From contig JAIUCV010000008.1 of NCBI GenBank assembly GCA_026724425.1, forward strand, positions 28,252,477 through 28,316,476: DNA of 64,000 nucleotides. Reading direction: 5' to 3'. The notes under the pieces are model-generated. The model did not search any database and was not told the origin of the DNA. It saw only the letters and a program-made list of their open reading frames with translations. Source of the stretch: Erythrophleum ivorense (lineage: Eukaryota > Streptophyta > Magnoliopsida > Fabales > Fabaceae). Below, piece by piece: positions 23,099 to 35,533 of the stretch (positions within the stretch are counted from its first letter, which is position 1; every line of letters begins with the position of its first letter). The translations under genes and the position numbers were made by a program.

Positions 23099-23889
23099 AG
23101 TAACACCATATTCAACTAGGCTATCTCACATTATTCCAATCACATCTCCTTGGTCTAGCATTCATTCTCAAGGAAAATACAATAAAAATATTCAATTATT
23201 TTGTATTATGTCATGAATAAATTTTTCATTTCATGTCCTGTGGACTATATGAACTCATCCATCTCATTCTCATATTTAAATATACAAATACAACTCAAAA
23301 CCATCTCTAGAAGTGGCCAATAACTCGAGCTCATGGAACATATACACAAAAATTACATGTACAGCCTCGGGGTATTGTGCCAACTTTCTATCATGAACTT
23401 CAAAAAATCATAACTAATTTTAGAAAAATAAAAATCAAGCACATTATATCATTCTGAAAAGCTATAGATATCTACTTTATGCTAAAAATAAGTCCAGACC
23501 ACAAGCTATTGGAAATTAATGGAATAGTAACCAAGCTCGTCTGACACTATTGGTACTATCATAGAATTTCAAAAATTCATATCTCCCTGCTCAGATATCC
23601 AATTGGGGTGATCTCAGTGGCCATAGAAAACTTATCATGTATAGTTTATTCTTGTAAAGGTTCATGAGCATTGGACACCATTTAGCCTTTGAATAATGTA
23701 GGAGAAAAATTGACCATATAAATAGTAACCATACCAGAATAGCTAAAATTTGGCAACTTTGAAAAATCATAATTAATTCCATAGAGCTCTAAATAATATG
23801 GTCTTTTAGCTTTCTAAAAAGCACTGGATAAGATCCATATGTCTGCCAAATTCCATAGAGCTTTAAATAATCTGGTCTTTAGTTTTCTA

Positions 23890-24828
23890 AGTTATGTGTA
23901 GGGTAATTCTTTTTGTGAGGCTTTAACTATCTAGAGGCATAAGCTACCACTCGGCCTTTCTACATAAGCACACATCCTAACCCTTTCTTAGAGCCATCAT
24001 TATAGACTACAAAAGTCTCTCTGGGGTTAGGAAGTACTAAAACAGAGGTCGTGGTCAACTTATGTTTCAACTCCTAGAAACACTTCTCATATTTCTCATC
24101 CCACACAAATGACATATTCTTTATGGTTAGTCTAATAAGTGGCATTGCTATATGAGAAAAGCCTTAGATGAATCTCCTATAATAACCTGCTAAACCTAGG
24201 AAGCTCCTAATCTTTATCACTATCCTAGGTTTTTCCCACTATAACACTGCCTCTACCTTATGGGGATCTACTGCGACCCCTGCCTAGGAGATCACAAGGC
24301 CTAGGAATTGGACTTTAGTGAGCCAGAACTCAAATTTACTAAGTTTAGCATATAATTATCTCTCTCTCAGGGTTTCTAGGGCTAATCTCAGGTGATGCTT
24401 ATGTTCTTCCCTACTCTTTGAATAGATAAGAATATCATCTATAAAGACAACTACAAATCTATCTAGGTATGGCCTGAACACTTTATATATGTAATCCATA
24501 AACATTGTAGGTGCATTCGTCAAACTGAAGGGCATAACTAAAAATTTATAATGCTCGTACCTAGTCTTAAATGTTGTCTTAGGAATATTCTCAACCTTAA
24601 TCCTAGGCTGATGATATCCTGACTTGAGGTCAATATTAGAAAATACTGATGCTCTTACTAATTGATCTAGGAGGTCGTCTATACGGGGAATAAGGTAATT
24701 ATCTTAATACTTATCTTATTGAGTTTCTTGTAATCTATACATAGTCTAAGGCTCTCATTTGTCTTCTTTATGAATAAGACTGGAGCTCCGCACAGTGAGA
24801 CATTGGGTCTAATGAAGACTAGCTCAGA
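23890..24828 (-). pseudogene. Ty3/gypsy reverse transcriptase-RNase H fragment inside LTR B6
   Basis: Minus-strand order: FIRPNVSLCGAPVLFIKK (about 24825), LRLCIDYKKLNKISIK, FSNIDLKSGYHQPRIK, HYKFLVMPFSLTNAP, the catalytic FVVVFIDDILIYSKS (YxDD box as FIDD, about 24430), FEFWLTKVQFLGLVIS, RSFLGLAGYYRRF, IAMPLIRLT. RNase H then starts with FVVYNDGSKKGLGCVLM and YASR.LKPHKKNYPTHN (about 23900). It copies RNA to DNA in intact elements. Here a 1-nt shift and several stops disable it. It begins at the RT N-terminal motif and ends early in RNase H, with no protease, integrase, PBS or PPT next to it. Both sides are B LTR sequence on the same strand. Confidence 0.93.
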
Positions 24829-26994
24829 TCAAGACTAGATCATTTAGCCAAAAAGTGATATAGGGTTTCAAATGGTCAAATTTGGCTCCATAAGGGGTAC
24901 TAAACTTGCCAAATGGCCTTCCCTTTGTTGTGGCACCTTTTGTGCAAGTCTAAAAGTACATTTGAGACTTGTGTAAGCTGCCCAAATGGTCTCAAACCTC
25001 ATGCATCTCATTTTAGTCATTCAACCCACATTTATGCACATATCCATCATACTTTCACATTGCATAATTTGGCATCTCATACTTAAAGTAAATGCTAGAG
25101 GTTATACATCATATTTATACATCTAGACATCACATAATAGCATATTCATACATGTCTCAAGGTTCATAATACATTTACAACATCATATACATCATGAACC
25201 ATCATTATAGTTCCAGAATGGACAAAACAAGGCATATGCTTATCAATCTCCCTTCTTCATTGTTGTTGGCTCCCATTGCCATAGCTATTTGGTCCACCTA
25301 GCATGTTAGATCATTGGAGAGGAGGAGATGAGATTCAAAGAATCCCAATAGCTCATTTCGCATTCAATCATACATAATATGTACAAAGCAAGCTTTACAA
25401 ATGCATGGATGGAGAAAATAGAAATCATAGACATTTTTAACACAAGCTTGGCATATGAATCAATTATACAAGACATTCAAGAGTTCACCAAGTGCTTAGA
25501 TTGGCCTTACACTTCTCCTCATGGATTTTGGACTTGCCTCACCCATTCTTTGAGTACTTTAGACTTAACCATACTCTTAGGAGCCCACTTTGATTTTGGG
25601 AGACTCTTTACTTTGTCTCAACCAAGCTCAAGGGTTCTTGGCTCATCCTCACCAAAGGAAAGAGTTCTTGGCCTCTCCACACTCAAGTAAACTTAAACAA
25701 ACATCATGTACTCATTTAGAAACATAACATGGGATCAAGAATCATGGCATATAAAGGCATGCTAGCATACTTTTCATAGCTTAAAAATACACATACACAC
25801 ATTCTAAAACAAGCTAAACACACATCCATCCATGAGAGAAGGTGGAGAGTGCTACCTTGTGTACACTCATACACTTTTTCCTTAACTTTCAAGCCTCCTC
25901 TTTCAGCCACACACTTACAAATTGGTGGAGATAGTTTTTCTTAGCCTAGATATAATTTATGTGAGCCAATTAGGTTCATGAAACACATTCTAAGGCTATA
26001 TAACTTGATGAAATACTAGATTGCTCTATAGGCTCCATTATGGTCCATATTGGCATCTAATGAAGCAACACCTCTCAAACAATTTCAAGGCCTCATTCTT
26101 TCCTCTCAAATATGATTCTTGACTCCTTTTAAGCCTCTTGGAGTCATCACATCATTAAAATAAAAGGCCTGGCACCGGTGTTGCTTCTTTAGGTCATAAT
26201 ATGGAACCTAAGACACCAAATCACTTTCTATGAGTTCTAAATTTTTTCCAAGGCCTCCTTTCATTGTAATTCATCAAATATAACTCAAGAATGACTTTAG
26301 AAAAATTTAAAACTCTCCCTCACACATAGAACCCTCCTTGGCCGAGACTATGAGCATTCTTAGGCCACTTGGAATTCTCTTAGTTTTCTTGAAGGAGGAA
26401 GCTTGTGGGGAGCATCTTAGGTGTCTCAAGAACTCATTTATACTCTTAATTAAACTTAGGAAGTGTCACATAAATTCAGAATTTAAAAGGTGTACTAGAA
26501 ACCCTAGGTTTTGCATCTTGAATCCTAATGCCTATTTCATGGTTTTCTTTGCATATTCTTATTCCTCTCCATCAAATACCTAAGAATCATGTTTGGTTGG
26601 GCTTGGAAATTAGATCCTCCTAGGGTTCTTAGTGTAGGTCGAAATGGATACGAAGTGTGATGAAAACCATAGGATACATTGTTACCTTGTTTCCTTACTT
26701 AGTTTAGCTTGAATCTTGATTTCTCCAAGCTCCTCTCTTCAAATCCGAACTTTCCCTTGAATATCTCCCTTGAATCAGATTTATAAACCTCATTTTAATC
26801 TAAGGAAAGAAAAGAGAATGAAGGAGAGGTAGTGGAGATGGAGAAAAGCATGAAAAACAACCATAAAAACAAACCTTAAGCTTGGAATTTATTCTTCTTC
26901 TCCTTCTCTCTTGGTGCTCCCAAAACCCTAGCTCTCCCTTATGGAATTATGCAAAATTTTCTGATTCCAGATGGGGAGGAAAGTGGGGCGCCAC

Positions 26995-27004
26995 CTATAT
27001 ATAG
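26995..27004 (-). promoter_or_regulatory. TATA box of LTR B6
   Basis: CTATATATAGGTGGCGCC on the minus strand, about 590 bp from the 5' end at 27593. Confidence 0.6.
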
Positions 27005-27593
27005 GTAAGGAAAAGTAACATTTTCAAAAATTTTAATTTTGCCCTTCATACTTTGCATTTTCGTTTCTCCTTTGTTTTAGCTCCTTTTTGAGAACTATCT
27101 TTTTCATTGTAAAATTTAGGTTCCTAATTAAGAAAAATGCCTTTGGAATCACTCAAATTGGAGCTAAAACCTTCCTGAATGAATCAGTCAAAGTTTGGGT
27201 CAACTGACATTAGAAAACGTCCACCAGAAGGGTTTTAACTGTCTTGGGGGTTTCCATGGTTTTCAGGGCCTCTGAGAACCATGGAGAACTCAAAAATTTC
27301 ATTTAAAAAGCCCTCCTATATAAATTCTAAAATTTGCTCAAAATTACGAAAATGCCATTACATTTCGTAAGCTTTTCGTAAGAAATTGTTTCTTCATTCT
27401 AACTCCATTTTTATTTTTGTCTGAGCCTGGGATTCTCATTTTTAAGAGTCTAGAATGCTTCCTAAATTTTTTGGGAACTTAACTACATCTTGGGGGATTT
27501 CCTTTTATATTCGGTGAATCCCATTCGTTTACAGAGAAACCGTACGTTATGTTTCTCACGTTTTCTTTAGTTCTTAGAGAATCGGATATTACA

Positions 27594-29890
27594 CCTTAGG
27601 TTCCATATTATGACCTAAAGAAGCAACATGTAGTAAGGCTCTTGGTTTTAATTGTGTGATGACTCCAAGAGGCTTAAAAGGAGTCAAGAATCATATTTGA
27701 AAGGAAAGAATGGAGCCTAGAAATTATTTGAGGGGTGTTACTTCATTAGGTGCAATTATAGAACCATAATGAGCTTATAGACCAAACTAGTGTCTAAGCA
27801 AATTGTATGGCCTTAGAATTGAGTCCATGAACCTAATTGGCTTCCATAAATTATGTCTAGGCCAAGATAAATCTTCCTCATACTTTTGTGTGTGTGTGGT
27901 CGAAGTAAGGAAGGGAGATTCAAGAAGAAAAGTGTGTGATTGTGTACAAGGTAGCTCACTCTTCCTTCTCTCATGCATGGATGTATCCTTAGCTTGTCTT
28001 AGAATGTGTGTATGTGTATTTTCAAGTCATGAAAAGTATGATATCATGATTTTATATGCCATGGTTTTATGATGACATATTATGTCTTATATGATGTTCT
28101 TGATGTATGCTTGGGTTTGCTTGAGTGTGGTAAGGCCAAGAATCCTTAGCCATGGTGAGGATGAGCCAAGAACCCTTGAGATTGGTAGAGACAAAGCTAA
28201 GAGTCTTTCAAAAGTAAGATGGACTCCTAAGAGTATAGTTGAGTCCACGAATCTATTAAAGAATGGGTGAGGCCAATTCACTTGCTTGGCAAGCCTTTGT
28301 ATGCCATGTATGACTTTCTCAAATGATGAAAATGTCTCTTGAATGTTTGCTCATGTCAATATGACTATACATGCATTTATGAGACTTGTTTGCATCCATT
28401 ATGTATGATTTAATGAGAGATGAGCTATTGGGATTCTTTGAATCTCATACCCTCCTCTCCAATGTTCTAACATGCTAGGTGGGCTAAGTGGACAAGGTAA
28501 TGGAAGCCAACCACCTTGAAGAAAAGAGTTTGACAACAAAGTGCTTGAATTTTGCTACTTTAAGACTGTATTTATGTCAAATGATGTAACCTACTATCGT
28601 ATATGGTCTATGACCCCTTGAACATATGTAATTATGATAATATGTGATGTAGAAATGAAAGAATGTGTTATGTGAGTGATGGAGTGCAAATTGAGTATGT
28701 ATGGACAATGTGGCTTCATGAATGACATTATGGAATTATGTATATGTGTGGGTGAAATGGCCAAAATGAGATGCATGAAGGTTGGGACCATTTGGGCAGC
28801 TTATACAAGTCCTAATTATGCTTTTAGACTTGCCAAGAGGTGCCAAACCCCAAGGAAAGCCATTTGGACATTTTAGTATCCCATATGGTGCCAAAATTTA
28901 TCAATTTAGAACCCTATGTCACTTTTTATCTAAATGAGCTCTTCTTGATTTGAGATTTAGCATGCAATTGGAGCTTGTTGAGAGCTTTTTGGGAAGCTAA
29001 AGAACATAATTTTTAGAGGTCTACAAAATATTTGATGAATTTTCAAAGTTGGCAAATTTTTTGGTTTTAGTCATGTCACTGTTCACTCAGGTCCAAAAAT
29101 GAAATCTGTCACACATGGCTCAAATAATGTCCAATTACCATGAAATTTTATACAAAGAAACTAGACATTCCCAGTGACTTACCCCATTTGGATGTCTAGA
29201 GAGGGAGATATAAATTTTCAAAAAATCTGTCCAGTATTAGGAATTCCAGCCGACCTCTATTATTGTTTGATTAGATTTTGAGATTTGGGCATGCCTAAGC
29301 TGGTATGGAGTTATTTTTTCCCTCTAGCTAATATCCATTGCTTTCTAGATTGGTATCATTTGCATAGATTCAATTTTTGTAGAATTAATTGGATATTTTT
29401 GAAATTTGCTATAGAAATCTGTGATAGCACCAGTGGATAATTTGACCTCTGGACTATTTCGAGTGTCAAATGTTCTCTGTGATGGATTTTATGGTCTGGA
29501 CATATTTTTAGTATGAATTAGATATCTATAGCTTTCCAGAATGGCCAAGAATGTATGATTTCAATTTTTGATTTAGTTATGATTTTTCAAAGTTGTGACA
29601 GAAAAGTGGAAAAATCTGGCCGTAAATATGTATGTATATTTCATGCTTCCCTTTAAGTTCCTTGAGGTGCAGGTCATTTTTGATGATGCAAATGAGTTGT
29701 ATTCATGTAATTAAATATGGGAATGTGTTGTATGAGCTCACACAACCCATATGACACTGAATGGATTTTTCATACACGACGCAATACAAGAAAATGCATT
29801 ATTTTAATTCCCCTTTCTTGCTCTTTCACCGAAATTATGAATGTGAAGCATGTGAATGTTGTGAAATGAGCTAGAAATATATGGTGTTAC
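27594..29890 (+). mobile_element. LTR fragment B7 (lacks the first ~1.4 kb), family B
   Basis: Begins directly at ttaggttccatattatgacc, which lies about 1.38 kb inside the intact LTR B10 (38098). It then keeps normal B order through aaggtagctcac (27948), minisatellite (28125-28275), ggattctttgaatctcat (28430) and the end ggtgttac at about 29889. Its left end abuts the 5' terminus of the opposite-strand LTR B6. Its right end abuts minus-strand internal sequence. Confidence 0.82.
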
Positions 29891-31641
29891 GTAGTCCGTT
29901 AATTTCCTTAGGAAACTCTTATGGGAACTCTCTTACTACTAGAATTTCCTTTATACCCTCTTCTACCTTAGCTTAGACTGAAAAAAAAACTAAGTATCCC
30001 TGACAATCATGCCCTAGAGACCTCTTAGCCTAAGAGGTGGTCATAATAGATAACTCAATCCTTATACTAGGTACAATCCCACATTCAGGCAAAGTAATAC
30101 ATTTACGGGAACAATCAAGGGTGGCATTATTTACAGACATCTAGTTTATACCGATAATCAAATCAATGTTAATAAAAGGCATATATATTAAATCAAGGGT
30201 AGTATAACAATTATTAAACTAGACCATACAATTTAAACAGGTATAGGGGCAATGGCTTTGTTTCCTATAGGGGTAGATACATGTAAATCATATGGTAATG
30301 TATGCATACTTAGACCCAACCTCCTAATACAGTCATATGATATGAAAGAGTAGCTAGCACTCGAATCAAATAAAGCTGTTATAGAGAAATCATTTATCTT
30401 AATATTACCTTGGATCAGACTCGGGGACCAGCTAGCCTCCTACTGTGTCAGGGCAAAGACTTTACCTTGGGCCTGAGGTTTGGGTGCAGGAGCCATCTCT
30501 GTCTGCTGAGAAAATAAGTAGGGAGCCTGTGTGCAGTCCCTAGCCTACTACACCTATAGCATACATTCAACCTCATTTAACATGGCCTATTTTTATGATT
30601 TTTTCCATATTAGGTACATACTATAGGTGTGGAATTGTCTTTGCTAGACTAGGTCCTTCTTCTTTTGCCTCCTCTATTCCATTGGCTTCTACCACCTCTC
30701 CTGCTAGTGATTGTGGCTTGTGTCTCTTCTCTAAGTCTTTTAGGCTCAGGGAGGGGAGGTCTAACATTAGAAGTAGGCTGCATCATTTTAAGATTTGCTT
30801 TTGTAACTCTACAAATCTTAACCGGGGCATTAAAGTTCCTAATTCTCTGTGGAACTACTTTATCCCTAATCTTTGGCAATAAACCTTTCTTTAACCTATC
30901 TGTTCTCTAGCGCTCATCATCATGTCTTTGTAAGTATGAGAAATACATAGAGAGCTCAATAAATTTGGCCACATATTGGTCCACAGATATTCCCTCAGCT
31001 TGCCTCAGGAGTACGAACTCTGACTTCTTTTGATCTCTAATGGAACTGGGGAAATACTGCTCATAAAAAGCCTAGAGGAATGCCTCCCACATAATTGAAA
31101 GGTTCCTTGCTCTTAGAATAGGCTTAGTGCTTCTCCACCAATAATCTACTTCTTTCTCTAGTTGAAATATAGCCATCACAGCCTTTTATTCAGAAGTACA
31201 CTCCATCACCCGGAATATCTTCTCAAGCTACATAATCTAGGCCACAACTTTCTTTGTGTTCAACTCACCATCAAACGTAGGAGGCCCAAACTTTCTAAAC
31301 TGTGTTAAAACTTGTCTATTGGAAGGCTGCTCCGGGGTTAGTGGTATATGAGCGGGTGGAGTCTGAGTAACCTGCTGTATCTGTATGTATGGCTGTGGAT
31401 CAGAATGAGTCACCTTTGAATGCTCGGGATGATCTGAGTGCTATGGTGGCTATGGAGGAGGAGGTGTAGGGCCCTCACTATCTCTCTATGTAAGCTGTTC
31501 CTGTAACTGCATAATCATGGCTTGCTATTAAACCAGGCAAGCCACTATAGCTTGTAAGGCTTCAGCTACTAGATCACTAGGCTCAGCTCTATCCTCTACA
31601 TGAGCCTCTCTAGAAGGCCTACCTCTCTTAGTATTCACCAT
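29891..31641 (-). pseudogene. Ty3/gypsy gag-protease remnant, family B copy 1
   Basis: The gag start is at 31641 (MVNTKRGRPSREA, a basic N-terminus). The gag core is scattered over 31300-30900 and a C-terminal part lies at 30879-30649 (KVVPQRIRNFNAPVKICRV). A decayed zinc knuckle is near 30570. The protease is at about 30400-30150 (LFDSSASYSFISYDCIRRL). The protease-RT linker (CQGYLVFFSV and EILVVREFP) runs to the junction at 29891, where plus-strand LTR B7 starts. Stops occur in every part. Upstream on the same strand are a leader, interrupted by solo LTR B8, and a PBS, so this is the 5' half of an element whose LTR is B9. Confidence 0.9.
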
Positions 31642-31761
31642 TGCTCTGAAACATTATTAGCAAACTTTAGCATCAAATAGGAACACACTCACCACCATCA
31701 TACTCAATTCATCCAAAATAAACTCATATACAAAGGCAAACTCATATTCACAAGCCACAAC

Positions 31762-34700
31762 TATAATATCCGATTCTCTAAAAATGAGAGAAAATGTAAG
31801 AAACGTAATGTACGGTTTCTCCGTAAATGAACGAAATTTATTGGATACAAAAGGAAGTCCCCCGAAATGAATTAGTTAAGGTCCTAAAAACTTTGGAAAG
31901 TATTCTAGACTTTTAAAAATGAGAATCCTAGACTCAGATAGAAAGAAAAATAGAGCTAGAATAAAGAAACGAATTGTGACACAAAGTTGATGAAACGTAA
32001 TGGCATTTTTGTAATTTTGAGCAAATTTTAGAATTCACATAGGAGGGCTTTCTAAATGAAAGTTTTGAGTTCTCTGGGATTTTTAGAGACCCTAAAAACC
32101 ATAGGAAGCCCTGGGACAGTTAAAACCCCTCTTATGAGTGTTTTCCAACATCAGTTGACCCAAACTTTGACTAATTCATTTAGGAAGGTTTTACTCCAAT
32201 TTAAGTGATTCCAAAGGTATTTTACTAAATTGGAAACCTAAATTTCATAATGGAAAAGACAGTTCTCAAAAAGGAGATAAAATGAGTTAGAAATGAAAAT
32301 GCCAAAAACAAAGAATAAAATTAGAATTTTTAAGAAAATGGAAGCTTCTTGAACCCTCTTTAAGTTTCTTATTTCTTCTTCCCTTCATTTGCACAACCTA
32401 TTCTGCCCAAAAACTAGAGAAAATACTAGCTCTCTTAGGCACACCATGGAGGAGGAGAAAAAGCAAGGAAAAGGTAAGAAATTTCATAGATTTTCATGCT
32501 CCTTCTTTTTCCAAACTTGTTCCTCTCCTCTTGAGCTTTCTTCCTATAGTTTTATTGAAGTTTTTGGATCTATTTTGAGGGAATAACAAAGGGGAAAATT
32601 TGGATTTGAAGAGAGGAGGCCAAGGAAAGCGAGAATTAAGCAAGAAAACAAGAAAAAATAAGGTAAATCTTCCATCCTATGGTAGCTACTTCCTTCCCCT
32701 GCTTCTCCTTATTTTGTCCCATATATGTAGCTACAAGAGGGCTTGACTTTTTGGCAGAACCAAGGGTGAATTCCATGAATTTGAGGGAGAAGAGTAAGAA
32801 TATGCAAAGAAACCCAAGAAAAAACCATGAATTTGTAAGATAGAAAAGTTAGGGTTTTGATTGCACCTTGAACTCTACCATGAACCCTAGCCATATTTTA
32901 TGATGTTTATGTGTTCATATGAGTTCCTAAGACACCAAGAGAGCTTCCTACTTGATTCTCCCATCAAAGGAAGCAAAGAAACTCCATTGGTGCCATATGG
33001 AAGTATATGCATCTGCCAAGAAGAGTTCATGCACCTAGGAAGTGTTTTAATTCCTTTTAAGCTTAGTTTTGCATCATGTATGATGGGGGAGTATAAGAGG
33101 AAGCCTTGGAAAATTTTCGAAACCATAGAAAGTGAGATGGCCTTATATGTTCCATATTATGGCTTAAAAAAGCAACACCGAGCTAGGCTTCTTGAATGAA
33201 TTGTGTGATGACTCCAAGAGGCTTAACAGAAGTCAAGAATCATATTTCAAAGGAAAGAATGGAGCCTAGAACTCATTTGATAGATGTTGCTTCATTAGGT
33301 ACATTCTTGGAACCATAAAGGGGTTAATAGACCAAGTTAGTGTTTAAGGAAGATGTGTGACCTTTGAATTAATTCCATGAACCTAATTGGCTTCCATGAA
33401 TTGTGTTTAGGCCAAGAGAAATCATTTCCACATCTTTGTGTGTGTGAGGCCGAGGAAGGGAGAGCAAATTCATGAAAAAAAGTGTGTGGTTGCATCCAAG
33501 GTAGCTCACTCCTCCTTCTCTCATTCATGAAAGTATGCTTGGCTTATCTTTAAATGTGTGTATGTGTATTTTAAGCCATGAAAAGTGTTCTAACATGATT
33601 TCATATGCCATGGTACCATAATGATCTATTATGTTTTCAAATGATGTTTGTTATATTTGTTTGGGTTTGTTTGACTGTGATGAGGCTAAGAACCCTTGGC
33701 CATTGTGAGGATGAGCTAAGAACCCTTAAAGCTAGTTCAGACAAAGTAAAGAGTCTCCCAAAAGTGAGGTTGACTCCTAAGAGCAAGGTTGAGTCTAAGA
33801 ACCTCTTAAAGAATGGGTAAGGCAAGTCCAAAATCCATAAGTGAATGGGTGAGGCTAATCTACATACTTGGCAAGCCTATGTATGCTACGTATGACTTTT
33901 TCAATTGCCAAGAATGCTTCTTGAATGATTGCACATGTCAATATGCTTATGCATTCATTTGTAAGACTTGTTTTGTATCTTTTATGTGTGATTGAAAGAA
34001 AGATGAGTTATTAGAATTCTTTGAATCTCATTCCCTCCTTTCCAATGTTCTAACATGCTAGGTGGACCAAGAGAGCAAGGAAATGGGAGCCAACTACATG
34101 AGAGATGAAAGTTTAACATTAAAGTGTATAGATTTTGTTACTTTAAGGCCATATGAATGGAAAATGTTGTAATCTATGATTGTATATGTCCTATGATGTT
34201 ATGAACATGTATAATTATGTTAATGTATCATGTATAAATGAGAGCTAAGGTTGTATGTATGGGAATGCTCATCTTGAACATGAAATGACAATTTTGCATT
34301 ATGGAAATGTATGTATAAATAGAAGTGGAATGACCAAATTGAGATGCATGAGGTTTGAGACCCTTTGGGCAGTTCATATAAGTCATATTCATGCTTTTAA
34401 ACTTGCCCAAGAGGTGCCAAACATCAAAGGAAGTCATTTGGACATATTGGTATCTTGTATGGAGCAAAAATTGACCATATTGGAAACGTATACCACTTTT
34501 TGTCAAAATGAACTCTTCTTGATATGAGATTTGGCTTGCATTTAAAGCTTGTTGAGAGATTTTTGGGAAGCTAAAGTATAGAATTTTTGGAAGTCTATGG
34601 AATATTTGATGAATGTTTAAAATTGGAAAAAATTCTGAATTTGGTCAGGTAATAATTCATACTGATCCGAAAATGAATTCTATCACTCAAGGGGCAAATG

Positions 34701-35486
34701 ATGTCCAATTGCCACAAAATTTTATAGAGAGAAACTAGACATTCCTAGTGACTTGTGCCAACTAGAAGTACCTCATTTATATGTCTAGAGAGAGAGAGAT
34801 ATGAATTTTTAAAGTTTCTACCTAGTATCAAGCGTTCAAACATACCTCAAGTATTGTTTGATTACTTTTCAAGGTCTGGGTGTGCTTGGACTAGTCTAAA
34901 GTTATTTTTTCCCTCTAGTTAGCATCCACAACTTTCTAGATTAGTATCATTTTCATGTATTGGGTTTTTGTGGAATAAATTGGATATTTTTGAAATTTGT
35001 AGCAGAAAGTTATATCAATACCAGTGACCAGTCAGACCTCTACAACTTTTCGTATGTCAAACATCTTCTATGTTATGTTTCATGGTCCAGACATATTTTA
35101 ATCATAAAGTAGACATATGTAGCTTTCTAGAATAGCAAAGAATGCATGATTTTGATTTCTCCAAAATTAGTTATAATTTTCTAAAGTTTGTGACAGAAAA
35201 GAGAAAATTCTAGCCAAGGCTATATGTACGAATTTTTTGCACCCCCTTGCCTTGCATAAGCTCTAGGCCACTTTTGGTGATGGATTTGAGTTGTATCTAT
35301 ATAATTAAATATGTGAATGTGATACATGAGCTCACATGATCCACAAAACATTGAATGAAAATTTTATGTATAGCGCAACGCAAATTTATTCACTTTTTTA
35401 AAATATAATTTCTTGCCTCCTTTATGAGATGCATGGCATAAGGCATGAGATTAGCATAAGACAAGCTAGAAATTCATGGTGTTACA
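31762..35486 (+). mobile_element. Solo LTR B8, family B, TSD ACAAC/ATAAC
   Basis: Starts TATAATATCCGATTCTC and ends CATGGTGTTACA. The flanks ACAAC (31757-31761) and ATAAC (35487-35491) differ by one base. Length is 3725 bp. It splits the leader between the PBS (35512) and gag start (31641) of a minus-strand B element; the leader is recognisable by comparison with 50341-50480. It has donor-like AAAAGGTAAGAAA at 32470, AATAAGGTAAATC at 32658, AAGGTAGCTCAC near 33499, and minisatellite 33690-33850. The TATA region is decayed. No internal coding sequence. Confidence 0.9.
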
Positions 35487-35511
35487 ATAACCCACATCAA
35501 AGTTCCTAAAC

Positions 35512-35528
35512 CTTTGCTCTGATATTAA
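35512..35528 (-). other. Primer-binding site beside LTR B9
   Basis: On the minus strand TTAATATCAGAGCAAAGG lies a few bases inside the LTR 3' end at 35534. The core TATCAGAGC is the initiator-tRNA-Met type, as at 50463. Confidence 0.8.
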
Positions 35529-35533
35529 TAAAG

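Larger units (their letters stand above)
23099..27593 (-). mobile_element. LTR B6, family B, carrying an embedded RT fragment
   Basis: On the minus strand the LTR starts TGTAATATCCGATTCTC at 27593 and ends near 23099 (plus-strand taacaccatattcaac, as in LTR B9 at 35534). About 980 bp at 23850-24831 is not LTR but the RT/RNase H fragment listed separately. Without it the LTR is about 3.5 kb, normal for family B. Also seen: TATA at 26995-27004, minisatellite at 25530-25690, and GAATCTCATC block near 25335. Flanking bases do not form a TSD. No PBS follows the 3' end. Confidence 0.83.

Noticed and set aside
31636..31655. Second PBS (attgctctga) next to the gag start
   Set aside because: It overlaps the gag ATG rather than an LTR end; the true PBS with an LTR beside it is at 35512.
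32900..33199. 99-codon plus-strand ORF in LTR B8
   Set aside because: The equivalent region of LTRs B10 and B14 does not keep this frame open.
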